DNA from: an uncultured Johnsonella sp.
GTDB lineage: Bacteria; Bacillota; Clostridia; Lachnospirales; Lachnospiraceae
Direction of reading: 5' to 3'
DNA: 33,529 bases
Assembly (NCBI GenBank): GCA_900766185.1
Contig: CAAFUL010000113.1
Span: 1-33,529, forward strand
In this document: positions 16,164-25,290 of the stretch, piece by piece
How positions within the stretch are numbered: the stretch's first letter is position 1
How the letters are laid out: the number at the start of each line of letters is the position of its first letter
The notes under the pieces: model-generated
The model's database searches: none
Told to the model about the DNA's origin: nothing
What the model saw: the letters and a program-made list of their open reading frames with translations, nothing else
Position numbers and translations under genes: made by a program

Positions 16164-18207
16164 ATTAGTTGTAAGAAATAGTAAGAGAGACAGAAAAAGT
16201 AATGGGTTGTATTTCAGCTCAATGATTATATCTATTATTGCTTTTTATATTATACTTTCTTTATCTCATCAGGATATTATGATTTTTCTAAAGAAGATGG
16301 AAAGTGATGCAGTAGACAGACTTTTTACCCTTATTCCGATTTTTTATGTATCAACATTGGTCATACTGTTTTTTTTGGTATATTTTGCAAGTAGCATGCA
16401 GATGGAAAGAAGAAAGCATGAGTTTGGGATGTATCTCACACTGGGAATGCGTAGAAACAAGCTGTTTTTAATGCTTTTGTTGGAAGACTTGAGAAATAAT
16501 ATTATAGCACTTGGTATTGGACTTCCTATTGCCGTATTTATTTCTGAGCTAATAAGCTTAATAACGGCTAAAGCAGTTGGACTTGGTATTATAGGACATC
16601 GGTTTTCTTTATCATTTATGGCACTCTTGTTTACCATTGCAGGTTTTTTGCTAGTAAAATTTATAGCTTATATTTTTTTAAGTGCGAGGACGGTAAGCAG
16701 GGAGATTGGAGAGCTTCTATCCTATACTCCTTCCGGAATGAAAAGAGTGCTACCTAAAGGTATTTATTTTATTGTTTCTATCTTAGGAATTCTGCTACTT
16801 GCAAAAGCATACTACTATGGAATAAGTGGTGAAGCTTGGAATAGCGCAATAAATATGGGCATTACGGTTTTATTGGGTACTACCGGTACTATTTGCATTT
16901 TCTTTGGGATGCGGCTATTTATAGGATTATTTGCTGAGTTGAGAAACAAACGCAAACTACATACCTATAATTTTAGACAGATTCAAGAGTTGGTGATTCA
17001 TCGTTCTACCATGCTTACTGTTTGCTCGCTTTTGATATTCTCTGCGCTGTGCTTGTTTGCAGCCGGTGTTGCAATCTCAACCAATAGTAGAAATGAACAA
17101 ACTCATATTTTAGATTACACATTTAAGGACGAAAGTTTAAAATTTGAAGAAAACCTTGATGCGGATACAATAAAAAAGAAGCTTGCAGCCAAAGGATTGG
17201 ATTCTCAATTTTCAAATATAATTGAAATTAGAATAGGTAATCCAAAAATTGACAATACGGTGTCATTTGAAGATATTATTAATGAAATAAAAAAACAGAA
17301 AGATAGCAAAATCAAGGAAACAATGGTTCATAATTTAGAACAGTACGAGAACTGTTATTTAATTTCGCTTACCGGATATAATGAAATAAGGAAGGCTGCA
17401 AAAATGAATACAATAGGATTAAAAGCTAATGAAGCTTGCTTATATATGGGAAAAGATTTTAATATTGATGAAGTCATGATAAATTCTATCCTGCAAACCA
17501 ATCCTACGGTTAAAATTATGGGAGATGAACTGAAAATTAACGGCGAAGTCCAGTCATTACCGCTTATCACAGATAGAGAAATCACCCTATCTGTAGCATT
17601 GATAGTATCGGATGATATTTTTCAAAGATATACGGATGGCAAATATTCAACCTATGTCAGTGGAATTTTGCACCCTGATATTGTTAAAGAAAAAGGATTG
17701 ATGCGTGCTATTTCTGATACAAATGAAAAGCTTAGTCAAACATCACTTGAATTTGAAAGTTATATACAAAACATGGGAAGACAATTATTCTTTATCATCT
17801 CAGCGAGCTATATTACCATTTACCTTGCCATCATTTTACTTGTGGTTGCGAATACAATAATCGGTGTTCAGTTTTTAATGGGGCAAAGAAAATCACATAG
17901 ACGGTATCAAACATTGATACATCTTGGAGCAACATATAAAACACTCTGCAAATCATCTGAAAAACAAATCAGTTGGTATTTCGGATTGCCTATTGCCATT
18001 GCAGTTATAAATAGCTTTTTTGGTGTTAGTTCATTATTTACAGGCATTTTGCCATCAAGTGCAAGGATATATATTGGACAAGAGTTTGCTATGGCTGGGT
18101 TTATTATACTCTTGTTAGGTGTATTTGAGTGTGTATATATAATAGCTGTTAAAAAGAATAGCAATAAGTATTTATGGTCATTGATGGAACCGAGAAGAGA
18201 AGAGTAG
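16153..18207 (+). CDS. BceB-like FtsX-domain permease
   Basis: 684 residues from ATG 16153, behind GGAGGTG. About ten membrane helices are visible, with two FtsX-type segments. A large hydrophilic region at roughly residues 315-540 lies between the seventh and eighth helices, the extracellular sensor domain diagnostic of BceB permeases. Such transporters free lipid II-cycle targets from bacitracin, lantibiotics or similar peptides and signal through the partner kinase. The specific drug cannot be told from sequence. It forms one operon with the ATPase and the regulator pair. Confidence 0.92.
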   Translation: MFFKLVVRNSKRDRKSNGLYFSSMIISIIAFYIILSLSHQDIMIFLKKMESDAVDRLFTLIPIFYVSTLVILFFLVYFASSMQMERRKHEFGMYLTLGMRRNKLFLMLLLEDLRNNIIALGIGLPIAVFISELISLITAKAVGLGIIGHRFSLSFMALLFTIAGFLLVKFIAYIFLSARTVSREIGELLSYTPSGMKRVLPKGIYFIVSILGILLLAKAYYYGISGEAWNSAINMGITVLLGTTGTICIFFGMRLFIGLFAELRNKRKLHTYNFRQIQELVIHRSTMLTVCSLLIFSALCLFAAGVAISTNSRNEQTHILDYTFKDESLKFEENLDADTIKKKLAAKGLDSQFSNIIEIRIGNPKIDNTVSFEDIINEIKKQKDSKIKETMVHNLEQYENCYLISLTGYNEIRKAAKMNTIGLKANEACLYMGKDFNIDEVMINSILQTNPTVKIMGDELKINGEVQSLPLITDREITLSVALIVSDDIFQRYTDGKYSTYVSGILHPDIVKEKGLMRAISDTNEKLSQTSLEFESYIQNMGRQLFFIISASYITIYLAIILLVVANTIIGVQFLMGQRKSHRRYQTLIHLGATYKTLCKSSEKQISWYFGLPIAIAVINSFFGVSSLFTGILPSSARIYIGQEFAMAGFIILLLGVFECVYIIAVKKNSNKYLWSLMEPRREE

Positions 18208-18235
18208 AGTAAAAAATATGGGAAGGAAGGCAAAT

Positions 18236-18916
18236 ATGAAGCATATTCTCGTCATTGAAGATGATTCGTTGATAAGAAATGAAATTGTAATTTTACTGGA
18301 AAAGGCTGGCTATCAAGTTGATGAGATAACCGACTTCAAAGACACAACGCAGCAAGCCATGAAATATGATGTTGATTTAATTCTATTAGATTTAAACCTA
18401 CCGGGAGAAAGTGGATTTCAAATTTGTAAAAACTTAAAAGCGAAAGAATCAATACCGATATTGATTCTTACTTCTCGTGATCGATTAAATGATGAAATAC
18501 ATGCCTTAAAATTAGGTGCAGACGAGTACTTAACAAAGCCTTTCAGAAAAGAAAGGCTTTTGGCACGTATTGAAAATATCCTTAAACGATATGAGGGAAG
18601 GAATAATCTGCTTGAAAAGAATAATTTTTTACTTGATAGAAATACTTACACTCTTTATATAAAAGGGAATTCGGTGTTGCTTCCTCAAAACCAAGGCAAG
18701 CTTTTAGAAGTTTTCTTAACTTCGGATCATGAGGTGGTAACGAAAGAAGAATTAAGTATGAAGCTTTGGAATACAACGGAATTTATTGATGAAAATTCAT
18801 TGCAAGTCAATATCACAAGGCTAAAAAAAGTGATGAATGAATCCGGTATTAAACTTAAAGTGAAATCAGTTAGAGGGATTGGCTATAAATTGACAGAGGT
18901 GGAACAAGATGAATAA
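18236..18916 (+). CDS. BceR-like OmpR-family response regulator
   Basis: 226 residues from ATG 18236 behind GGAAGG; an earlier in-frame ATG at 18218 has no binding site. The receiver domain has the acidic pair in VIEDD, phospho-acceptor Asp52 (LLDLNLPG), Thr/Ser in LILTSRD and Lys in YLTKPF. The C-terminal winged helix includes LSMKLWNTTEFIDENSLQVNITRLKKV and VRGIGYKL. It should activate its own operon on signal from the transporter and kinase. It overlaps the kinase gene by 8 bases. Confidence 0.95.
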   Translation: MKHILVIEDDSLIRNEIVILLEKAGYQVDEITDFKDTTQQAMKYDVDLILLDLNLPGESGFQICKNLKAKESIPILILTSRDRLNDEIHALKLGADEYLTKPFRKERLLARIENILKRYEGRNNLLEKNNFLLDRNTYTLYIKGNSVLLPQNQGKLLEVFLTSDHEVVTKEELSMKLWNTTEFIDENSLQVNITRLKKVMNESGIKLKVKSVRGIGYKLTEVEQDE

Positions 18917-19907
18917 TAATATGAAGTATCTGCGTTCTTATTTCCCTTGGTTTTTTGTTCTATTTGCCTTTGATTTGTTTATAGCTATTTTGCTTTGGCT
19001 TTCGGATGTGAGGGCATTTCAAGCACTTTTTGTACTTTTGATTTTAACCACTGCAATACTGTTTTTTGCGATTTCTATCGTGCTTGCAGCTAAAGAAAGG
19101 AAAAAAGTAGACGCATATAGAACCTTTATATCTAATCCTGATAAAAGAACGGAAATAGAATTACTCAGACTATGTAATGTATTCGAAAAAGAAATGTTGA
19201 AAGATGTGGCAGAAGCGCTTTATACAAAACAAACAGAGATTGAAAATGTTTCTTCATTATTATCGGAATATGAAGAGTTTGTTGAAACTTGGGCGCATGA
19301 AATAAAATTGCCTCTTTCTCTTCTCAATCTTGTTTTGGATAATCAAAGTGATAATTTACCAAAGGACATTCAATATAAATTAGATTATGTAAGAAATCAA
19401 ATTCAAGGAAATGTATCACAAATTTTGTTTTATTACAGAGTAAAAGGAGATAAAAAGGATTTCTTATTTGAGAATGTTGACTTAAAAGAATGTATTCAGG
19501 ATGTTTTAGAGGACTTTAAACCTTTGTTGGAAGAAAAGAATTTTAGAGTACATTTAGAGAATATAAAGGGAACTACCTATACAGATTATCGTAGCTTTGA
19601 ATTCATATTATCTCAAATGATTGGTAATGCAGTAAAATATAGTGCAGAAAATCCGGAATTGTATATTTCAATGAAAGAAGAAAATACAGGAAATGTCTTA
19701 TTCATCGTAGATAATGGTTGTGGAGTGAAAGCTTGTGATCTGCCACATATTTTTGAAAAAGGATTTACCGGAGATTCCGGAGATACGAGAAAAAAATCAA
19801 CAGGTATGGGATTGTATCTTGTGAAACAATTGGCTGATGATTTAAATATAAACCTTGAAGTCAAGTCAGATTGGATGAAAGGCTTTGAAATTGCACTTTA
19901 TATTTGA
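18909..19907 (+). CDS. BceS-like intramembrane-sensing histidine kinase
   Basis: 332 residues. Two helices at about 14-33 and 38-60 are joined by only a few residues, so there is no real extracellular sensor, as in kinases that read the state of a BceAB transporter. The H-box is TWAHEIKLPLSLL (His130), the N-box MIGNAVKYS, G1 VDNGCGV, then FEKGFTG and STGMGLYLVK. It is complete and in register. The gene ends 170 bases before a terminator now split by an IS4 element. Confidence 0.95.
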   Translation: MNNNMKYLRSYFPWFFVLFAFDLFIAILLWLSDVRAFQALFVLLILTTAILFFAISIVLAAKERKKVDAYRTFISNPDKRTEIELLRLCNVFEKEMLKDVAEALYTKQTEIENVSSLLSEYEEFVETWAHEIKLPLSLLNLVLDNQSDNLPKDIQYKLDYVRNQIQGNVSQILFYYRVKGDKKDFLFENVDLKECIQDVLEDFKPLLEEKNFRVHLENIKGTTYTDYRSFEFILSQMIGNAVKYSAENPELYISMKEENTGNVLFIVDNGCGVKACDLPHIFEKGFTGDSGDTRKKSTGMGLYLVKQLADDLNINLEVKSDWMKGFEIALYI

Positions 19908-20076
19908 TATATCAATTATTGGATAGTATCACCACTGATACTATTTTGATACTAAAAATCTCAAAAACTATAAAAAATAGGTATAAAAAAGCCTGATTTT
20001 AGAAACTTAATAGATACTAATGGCATGTAAAAGAAACAAATATGTTATGGTAATTATTGAGTTGAATAAATAAAAT

Positions 20077-20100
20077 AACGCCATAAATCCAGTAAATACG
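20077..20100 (+). terminator. Left arm of the BceAB-RS operon terminator, plus target-site copy
   Basis: AACGCCATAAATCC (20077-20090) is the 5' arm of a hairpin whose 3' arm is now 1.8 kb away at 21885-21899. The old loop sequence AGTAAATAC (20091-20099) is present here and again at 21875-21883, the target duplication made by the IS4 element. Confidence 0.8.
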
Positions 20101-20123
20101 CAATGTCATTAACTTAACGTTTG

Positions 20124-20158
20124 GAGCATACTCTTGCAAATAAGGGTATGCTCTTTTT
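20124..20158 (+). terminator. Terminator inside the left end of the IS4 element
   Basis: GAGCATACTCTT pairs with AAGGGTATGCTC around a short loop (20124-20153), followed by TTTTT. It faces rightward, against the transposase, so it would stop transcription entering from the neighbouring BceRS genes. Confidence 0.85.
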
Positions 20159-20228
20159 CTTTCACTTTTACTATTATTAGCTTAAAAAGAGCATAGTTCA
20201 CCAGTTTAAATCGAAATGCTTATTCAGT

Positions 20229-21557
20229 TTAGAAACTTCGCTTATGTATATTCGAGAAATTTGCTGCAAGCTGTCCTTTAGTTCTGTGATAATGTCTATC
20301 ATGCCTTATCGGCACTACATTTTTGCTTATTTCATCATACAATGCCTGTAGTAGCGCTACTTTTTTATTTCCATCTTTTTCTATAAGAATGTATATTAGG
20401 TCATTTTTCAGAAGTCCGATACTTAGGTTTCGGTTTAACTGCATTGTATGTTTATAATCATTCTTTAGGTGCTCCTGGCTACTTTCTTCTATATCACAGA
20501 TTATATCTTCTGCAAGATTGCTAACATAAATAGTGCTGTTAATGTCCTGCTCAATAAGCACTGATTTTATCCCTGTGAAATTTTCGATTTTTAATCTGTC
20601 TTTCAAAACTTCATAGGCCGTCTCTATACCCCAGCGTATATGATACAGTTCTGCAAAGCATTCCTCTGGAAATTTATCCCGTGGAAGATTAGTAGCGAAA
20701 ATTTCTGACTTTCCATCATCTAAACACACCTTTACAAATCTCATTGAAAAGGAATCTCTGCTCATCATGATAGTTTCTTCTTTTTTGCCAATATAATTTC
20801 TCCTTCTAGCCTTTGTTAATGTTATGTCGACATCCTCATCATTTGATTTTAATTCTTTCTGTTCAGCCTTATAGTCACTTGTTTTTAGTCTTGCTACAAA
20901 ATACACTCCATCATCTATAAAATTCAAAAATGCCGGTGTCGAAGGATAACCTCTATCCATAACAACAAGATAGGGATATCTGTTTCCAATTGTATCCTTT
21001 ATTCCTTTTAACTGTTCCTGGGCTACTCGCATCTCATCAAACTTTACGGTATTAATACTGCTTTCCAGAATAAAGCGATTAAGAACGTCGTAAATACATC
21101 CCAGCCCAATCTGAGCACATGGTTTTCCTCCTCTCACTGAGGCACTTCCGTATTTCTCGATGGTTTCATCAGTTGTAGGAATATTTATATCAGATCCATC
21201 TGCAGCTAAAATAAGGAATCCTTTATAGGTATATGGTTCTACCTCTTCATCCTGGTAAAAATTTTTATTATGTTCCTGATAAAGAAACTTAAATGCGTTT
21301 GGATTTAATTTCATCCTTTGCTTTAGATAACCTGGTTTAGATATTTCTGTTCCCGGATGTGTTGTTTTCATATAATTTCGCAGCTCCATTTTGAGAGTAA
21401 GGCCCTTGCGATTAATCATAGAATACACTAAATCTTCTAGTGGCATCTTTCTACGTCTGACAAGAGTGTTTGTTTTGCCACCACGACATACCTCAAGAAA
21501 TACATCTGAAAGAATATTATTCTGATCTTTTAATAGTCTATTCTGTGATTTTCTCAC
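20229..21557 (-). CDS. IS4-family DDE transposase
   Basis: 442 residues. Catalytic residues can be placed: Asp120 in LAADGSD, Asp201 in VVMDRGYPS, and Glu312 within YHIRWGIETAYEVLK. The last is an exact Y-(2)-R-(3)-E-(6)-K signature (Tyr305, Arg308, Glu312, Lys319), which defines the IS4 family. The N-terminal third is the usual helical DNA-binding part. The frame is uninterrupted. It starts 17 bases after the end of the small open frame at 21575-21772. Confidence 0.95.
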   Translation of the reverse strand: MRKSQNRLLKDQNNILSDVFLEVCRGGKTNTLVRRRKMPLEDLVYSMINRKGLTLKMELRNYMKTTHPGTEISKPGYLKQRMKLNPNAFKFLYQEHNKNFYQDEEVEPYTYKGFLILAADGSDINIPTTDETIEKYGSASVRGGKPCAQIGLGCIYDVLNRFILESSINTVKFDEMRVAQEQLKGIKDTIGNRYPYLVVMDRGYPSTPAFLNFIDDGVYFVARLKTSDYKAEQKELKSNDEDVDITLTKARRRNYIGKKEETIMMSRDSFSMRFVKVCLDDGKSEIFATNLPRDKFPEECFAELYHIRWGIETAYEVLKDRLKIENFTGIKSVLIEQDINSTIYVSNLAEDIICDIEESSQEHLKNDYKHTMQLNRNLSIGLLKNDLIYILIEKDGNKKVALLQALYDEISKNVVPIRHDRHYHRTKGQLAANFSNIHKRSF

Positions 21558-21574
21558 TACAGCCCTCCAATTAT

Positions 21575-21772
21575 TTAATCCTCATCATAAACAAGACGAG
21601 GTTTCTTCTTAGCATAGGCTGCCTTCAAATATGGAATCTGCTCCCCGGTAACTGCACCCAGATTCGCTTTCACTGTCTGCACAACCTTGCCATCAATACG
21701 TTTGTTTTCAACAAGGCTGGCATAATAATACTTTTCACCTCTATATTCTTTTGTAAGTATTTTTATAAACAT
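21575..21772 (-). CDS. Small passenger protein of the IS4 element
   Basis: 65 residues from the ATG at 21772, which has GAGGTG at the right distance. The sequence starts MFIKILTKEYRGEKYYYASLVE and contains DGKVVQTVKANLGAV. This resembles the beta-hairpin N-terminus of IS1634-type transposases rather than IS4 proteins. It sits inside the element, upstream of and cotranscribed with the transposase. It may be a regulatory or end-binding subunit. The function is unknown. Confidence 0.65.
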   Translation of the reverse strand: MFIKILTKEYRGEKYYYASLVENKRIDGKVVQTVKANLGAVTGEQIPYLKAAYAKKKPRLVYDED

Positions 21773-21874
21773 GCTACACCTCGTGATTTTTCTCACTATA
21801 AGTATAGCATAATTATCGTTTTTAAACTATCTTTTTGTAATATTTTTCTCACTACTCTTAAGTTAATGACATTG

Positions 21875-21905
21875 AGTAAATACAGGGTTTTGTGGCGTTT
21901 TTATA
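21875..21905 (+). terminator. Right arm of the split BceAB-RS terminator
   Basis: The target copy AGTAAATAC (21875-21883) is followed by GGGTTTTGTGGCGTT and a run of T. Rejoined to AACGCCATAAATCC at 20077-20090, it gives a stem of about 13 pairs with a 10-base loop and a T-tail, a normal intrinsic terminator. In the present arrangement it cannot fold in one transcript except across the whole element. Confidence 0.8.
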
Positions 21906-21937
21906 TATGGTTTAAATACAAGATGAGCATATTATAA

Positions 21938-22771
21938 TCATTTTTTAGGGATGTTGCTGACTGAATTTGCAACACGTTTTTCATTTGTTGCTGGTGTAGT
22001 ATAGTAACGTTGTTCCAAACCATATAAAAGGTATTTCATATCTTCTTCAGTTTTGATTGTAAATGCTGTACCATCAAAATTTAATTGAGGATAGTACTTG
22101 TTTGTGTATTGAAAAATGACCTCTTTTTGCTTTTTATTGAGTTTATTGAAATTTTCAATTGCTATAGCTATACGTTGTCGGTTTACCTTTCCGACTTTTT
22201 CAACGCTATATTCTTCATCTGTATGAATAAATTCTTGCTCTAGAAAATCCGCTACCTCTTCTTTAGTAGCTTCTCTATAAAGAACTTCTATACCCACAAA
22301 TATTGGAGCAATTGTTTCAAGCTTACGAAAGTAGAGTGTGTCTTCTTCTATAATGTAAATTGCATCTGCATTATCAGATAAAACGATTTGCTTAGGAGTT
22401 TCTTTCACAGCAATTTCATCCCCAAGAATAAGAACTTTTTTTCTTTCGAGGACGCTATGTTTGAATACTCTTTGGAAATAATAAACAGTATTGTCTTGAA
22501 AAGCACAGAGATATGTAACATTACAGGGATCTGCTTTAGTAAGAAGTTTATAAGGTGTAGTATCAAACTTATCTTTTATGAGTTCGATACAGAAATCTTT
22601 CTTTGAAAAGTTGCTAACTGAATACCATTCATCATCTTCTAACTTATATGCTGGCGTATATTCATGATGATTTTTTAAGTCGATAGGCAAGCTATAGAAG
22701 ACGGTATTGTCTGCAATTACTTTACGATATTTTTCTTTGCGGTCATTTACTTTAGCAATTAAATAATTCAT
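21938..22771 (-). CDS. kwaB: KwaB-like protein (DUF4868-type), second gene of a Kiwa-like anti-phage system
   Basis: 277 residues, soluble, no signal peptide. The C-terminal half has NFNKLNKKQKEVIFQY, then YYPQLNFDGTAFTIKTEED, LLYGLEQRYYTTP and EKRVANSV. I recognise this as the end of DUF4868/KwaB proteins. The start ATG 22771 has GGGAGGATG before it, 33 bases after the end of the membrane protein gene, so the two form an operon in the kwaA-kwaB order. In Kiwa, KwaA is a membrane sensor of phage injection and KwaB a DNA-binding effector. At 277 residues it is somewhat shorter than the Kiwa KwaB I recall (about 315). The identification rests on memory of the family and on the pairing, without a search. 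Confidence 0.65.
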   Translation of the reverse strand: MNYLIAKVNDRKEKYRKVIADNTVFYSLPIDLKNHHEYTPAYKLEDDEWYSVSNFSKKDFCIELIKDKFDTTPYKLLTKADPCNVTYLCAFQDNTVYYFQRVFKHSVLERKKVLILGDEIAVKETPKQIVLSDNADAIYIIEEDTLYFRKLETIAPIFVGIEVLYREATKEEVADFLEQEFIHTDEEYSVEKVGKVNRQRIAIAIENFNKLNKKQKEVIFQYTNKYYPQLNFDGTAFTIKTEEDMKYLLYGLEQRYYTTPATNEKRVANSVSNIPKK

Positions 22772-22804
22772 TAATCATCCTCCCTATCAATAAAGGTGTA
22801 GTCA

Positions 22805-23296
22805 TTAATTCTTTTTTAAATTGTTAAAAGAGATATTGTCGCAAACTCGTATTTCACGTTTGCTGATTATAAATATCTTCATATTTTTTGAATTTGTCAC
22901 ATAGTAAAATTTATATCCTAAAATTAGAAATAAAGGATTATAGTATAGGGCCTGCGAACAGAAAACAAATAGAAAAAGAATCGAAAATACAAAGAGTAGC
23001 GTTAAATTATCTTTTGTAGGAATACTGAGCGCTACAAAAAAGTAGCCGAGATAACTTGGGAGATAAGCGTCGTTTGCTAACTCAATTCCAAGAATATCGC
23101 CTTTTATGCAGTCATTTGACAGAAGACAGCTAAGTTTTATACAAATATAGGCTAAGCATAATGGGATTAGTGCATATAAAATAGTAGTGTAGCTACCAAT
23201 GTTTTCTATCCATGTTTTCTCTTTTACAAAATATACCATCAATAATAAAATAATCGAATTGACAGTTAGCAAAACTCGATATATTAATTTAATCAT
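22805..23296 (-). CDS. kwaA: KwaA-like four-helix membrane protein
   Basis: 163 residues. Four hydrophobic helices are visible at about 5-24, 33-58, 79-94 and 98-120, with a short basic cytoplasmic tail after GYKFYYVTNSKNMKIFIISKREIR. The segment ELANDAYLPSYLGYFFVALSIP between helices two and three and the GYKFYYV motif match my memory of KwaA proteins. ATG 23296 has AAAGGAGA at a good distance. Together with the downstream gene this is most likely a Kiwa phage-defence pair; an unrelated membrane/cytosol pair remains possible. Confidence 0.65.
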   Translation of the reverse strand: MIKLIYRVLLTVNSIILLLMVYFVKEKTWIENIGSYTTILYALIPLCLAYICIKLSCLLSNDCIKGDILGIELANDAYLPSYLGYFFVALSIPTKDNLTLLFVFSILFLFVFCSQALYYNPLFLILGYKFYYVTNSKNMKIFIISKREIRVCDNISFNNLKKN

Positions 23297-23343
23297 TGCT
23301 ATCTCCTTTCTTGAAAATATAGGACTATAATTTTAGGAGAGTA

Positions 23344-23893
23344 TTAATAATTTCTCCACTGAATTGATGTCTCAAAACGACCACCGTCATTGCAAGTAAA
23401 AGGCAAATTCAATTTCTGCTCAAAATACTCTTCAGTCGATATTTTACCCTTTTGTCGCTCATCAAAGTGGTATGCCCACTCACACATAAAATCGTTAATC
23501 AGGCTATAGTTAAAGGCTAAGGCAACAGGTGGGAAAATGCTGTCATAGTTTCGTTATATTTTCTATATATTATGCGATTGTCATCTGTATCAGAATATTT
23601 CTCTAATTGAAATACATAAAGCGAATTAGCTGTAGCTTCTTCCATCCAGAATAAGTCAAACATAAAATGTTCAGCTTTCCCAAAATCTTCACCATAGTAA
23701 ATATGGAAATAATTACAGTTGAGAGCTATGGACATTGCAATAGCAGTGTATTTTTTTGGAATACATTACAGCTTTCGTACTGTGCAATGCGAACCGCAGC
23801 GCTTTTTGAAGGAAAACCAACGGAATTCCCTAAATCTTTCTGTGTCATTTTTCTAAAATCTCGTATGCGTTTTATGCGTTCTCCAATTTACAT
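23344..23893 (-). pseudogene. Broken XRE-family regulator
   Basis: Read from the ATG at 23893, the second codon is already a stop (ATG TAA). The frame then gives IGERIKRIRDFRKMTQKDLG and SKSAAVRIAQYESC, an XRE helix-turn-helix. A shift leads to MSIALNCNYFHIYYGEDFGK and FWMEEATANSLYVFQLEKYSD (frame at 23517-23735). A second shift near 23550 leads to FPPVALAFNYSLINDFMCEW and GKISTEEYFEQKLNLPFTC, ending at the stop at 23344. This is a common Lachnospiraceae regulator type with an ALN-x-x-L-x-x-F-x-x-EW tail and an EYFEWKLNWP-like end. One nonsense codon and two frameshifts make it inactive. It lies upstream of the Kiwa-like genes on the same strand. Confidence 0.8.
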
Positions 23894-24330
23894 TGCATTC
23901 ACCTTTCTTTCAATCCAAGTACAATCACTTGACAATCTATATACAGATAATATTATTATATCATAATACTTAAAATAAAGCAGATAAACTTAATAAAAAG
24001 CATTAACAAAATAGATAAATATAACAGTATTTAAATAAATATATTTAATAAGATAAATCTGAAGAAATTAAAAAAGCTTAATACATGATGAAAAAGAATT
24101 TAGCAGTACATACTTAACAGAAATAAATAAGAAATACTCCGAGGGAGAAGCTGGGATTATTACAGAGAATTTCAATCATTATGGATTTTTTTGACAATAA
24201 ATTTTTCACTTAAAGGTCTTGTGGAATAGAATGAATTAAATTTCACGCTTAAAGACACAATTCTACTTTCGAGAGGTGTAATTTTTCTTTCCGATATAGT
24301 AGTATTACTTCAAAGGAAGGAGGTAATAGT
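23894..24330. other. Non-coding gap with a possible gene fragment
   Basis: AT-rich sequence. A 40-codon open stretch near 24073-24192 (plus strand) reads IHDEKEFSSTYLTEINKKYS and continues to ENFNHYGFF. It has no start and looks like the debris of a gene I cannot identify. No convincing promoter was placed for the gene at 24331, although a TTGACA occurs at 24191. Confidence 0.4.
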
Positions 24331-25233
24331 ATGGATCTTGTTAAAATCGGACAGTATATCGCAGGTAAAAGAAAGAACTTAGGGATGACGCAAAAGCAGC
24401 TTGCTGAGAAATTAGGTATGAGTGATAAGTCTGTTTCAAAGTGGGAGCGAGGTATTTGTCTTCCGGATGTATCGATTTATTCGGATCTTTGTTTACTCCT
24501 CGGAATTAGTATTAACGAATTTTTGGCAGGCGAAGATATTGTTCGTGAGAATATCGAAAAGAAGTCTGAAGAGAACATAATAGGTGTTGCGACAGACAGC
24601 AAGTATAGGCAAAAGAGATTGAAGGCAGTCGTTTGTGTATTGCTGATTATTTCAATATTTGCCATATCGGTGATCGGGGCTTCAGTGTATCGTTCACACA
24701 AGCCGATAAACCTCATTACACCGCTCTCTGAGAACAGTGTGGAAATGCAGACAGTGAACTTGCTTGCAGGGTCAGAGGGAGCAAATATTTATAAATTTAC
24801 TACAACTGATGAATATGCCAAGCTCAACATTTATTATTCAGAATATCATGAGGGAAAATTGCTAAAAAAAGACCCTATCGAACTTGGATTTGATGGTATC
24901 GCTTCACCGAAAAATGGAGAGATTATTATAGTTCCGGATTATGATCGTGGGGTAATAAAGCTCATCATTTGGACTGATGACGGATCAAAGTTTTCTACAG
25001 AGTTACCTGTTATGGAAGGTGTAGAGGATAGAGAACTCTATGGCAGATCACGAACTCAAATCAAGGGTGAAACGAAGATTCTTTATGATTCTGAAGAACC
25101 GTTGGTGGGAATGATTTACGCTAAGAACGGGGTACATGGGATTGATCTTCAAGGCTTGATATCAGGAGAAACCGAGTCTTTGGTTGAGAATGATTATATA
25201 TATCTTTTTTCTTATGAATTCTGCAAGAAGTAA
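24331..25233 (+). CDS. Membrane-anchored XRE-family regulator
   Basis: 300 residues, ATG 24331 behind AAGGAGG. Residues 5-65 form an XRE helix-turn-helix (IGQYIAGKRKNLGMTQKQLA, then MSDKSVSKWERGICLPDVS). One transmembrane helix spans about 98-118 (AVVCVLLIISIFAISVIGASV). Residues 120-300 form an extracellular, beta-rich domain with no family I recognise. The layout is that of a one-component membrane-bound sensor-regulator, or of XRE proteins beside membrane-stress genes. The frame is intact. The remnant of a TnpB element follows directly. Confidence 0.85.
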   Translation: MDLVKIGQYIAGKRKNLGMTQKQLAEKLGMSDKSVSKWERGICLPDVSIYSDLCLLLGISINEFLAGEDIVRENIEKKSEENIIGVATDSKYRQKRLKAVVCVLLIISIFAISVIGASVYRSHKPINLITPLSENSVEMQTVNLLAGSEGANIYKFTTTDEYAKLNIYYSEYHEGKLLKKDPIELGFDGIASPKNGEIIIVPDYDRGVIKLIIWTDDGSKFSTELPVMEGVEDRELYGRSRTQIKGETKILYDSEEPLVGMIYAKNGVHGIDLQGLISGETESLVENDYIYLFSYEFCKK

Positions 25234-25290
25234 AAAATTTGAGTTTACCAAAGTCACGGATACTGCATTATTCTGAAAAAGGTGAGAATC

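Larger units (their letters stand above)
20101..21874. mobile_element. IS4-family insertion sequence with intact ends
   Basis: The terminal inverted repeats are CAATGTCATTAACTTAA at 20101-20117 and its reverse complement at 21858-21874, 17 of 17 matching. They are flanked by the direct repeat AGTAAATAC (tenth base G on the left, A on the right), in keeping with the 9-12 base duplications of IS4 relatives. The element is about 1.77 kb and carries a transposase and a small upstream open frame on the minus strand, plus a plus-strand terminator just inside its left end. Ends, duplication and transposase all look intact, so it may be recent and mobile. Confidence 0.92.
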
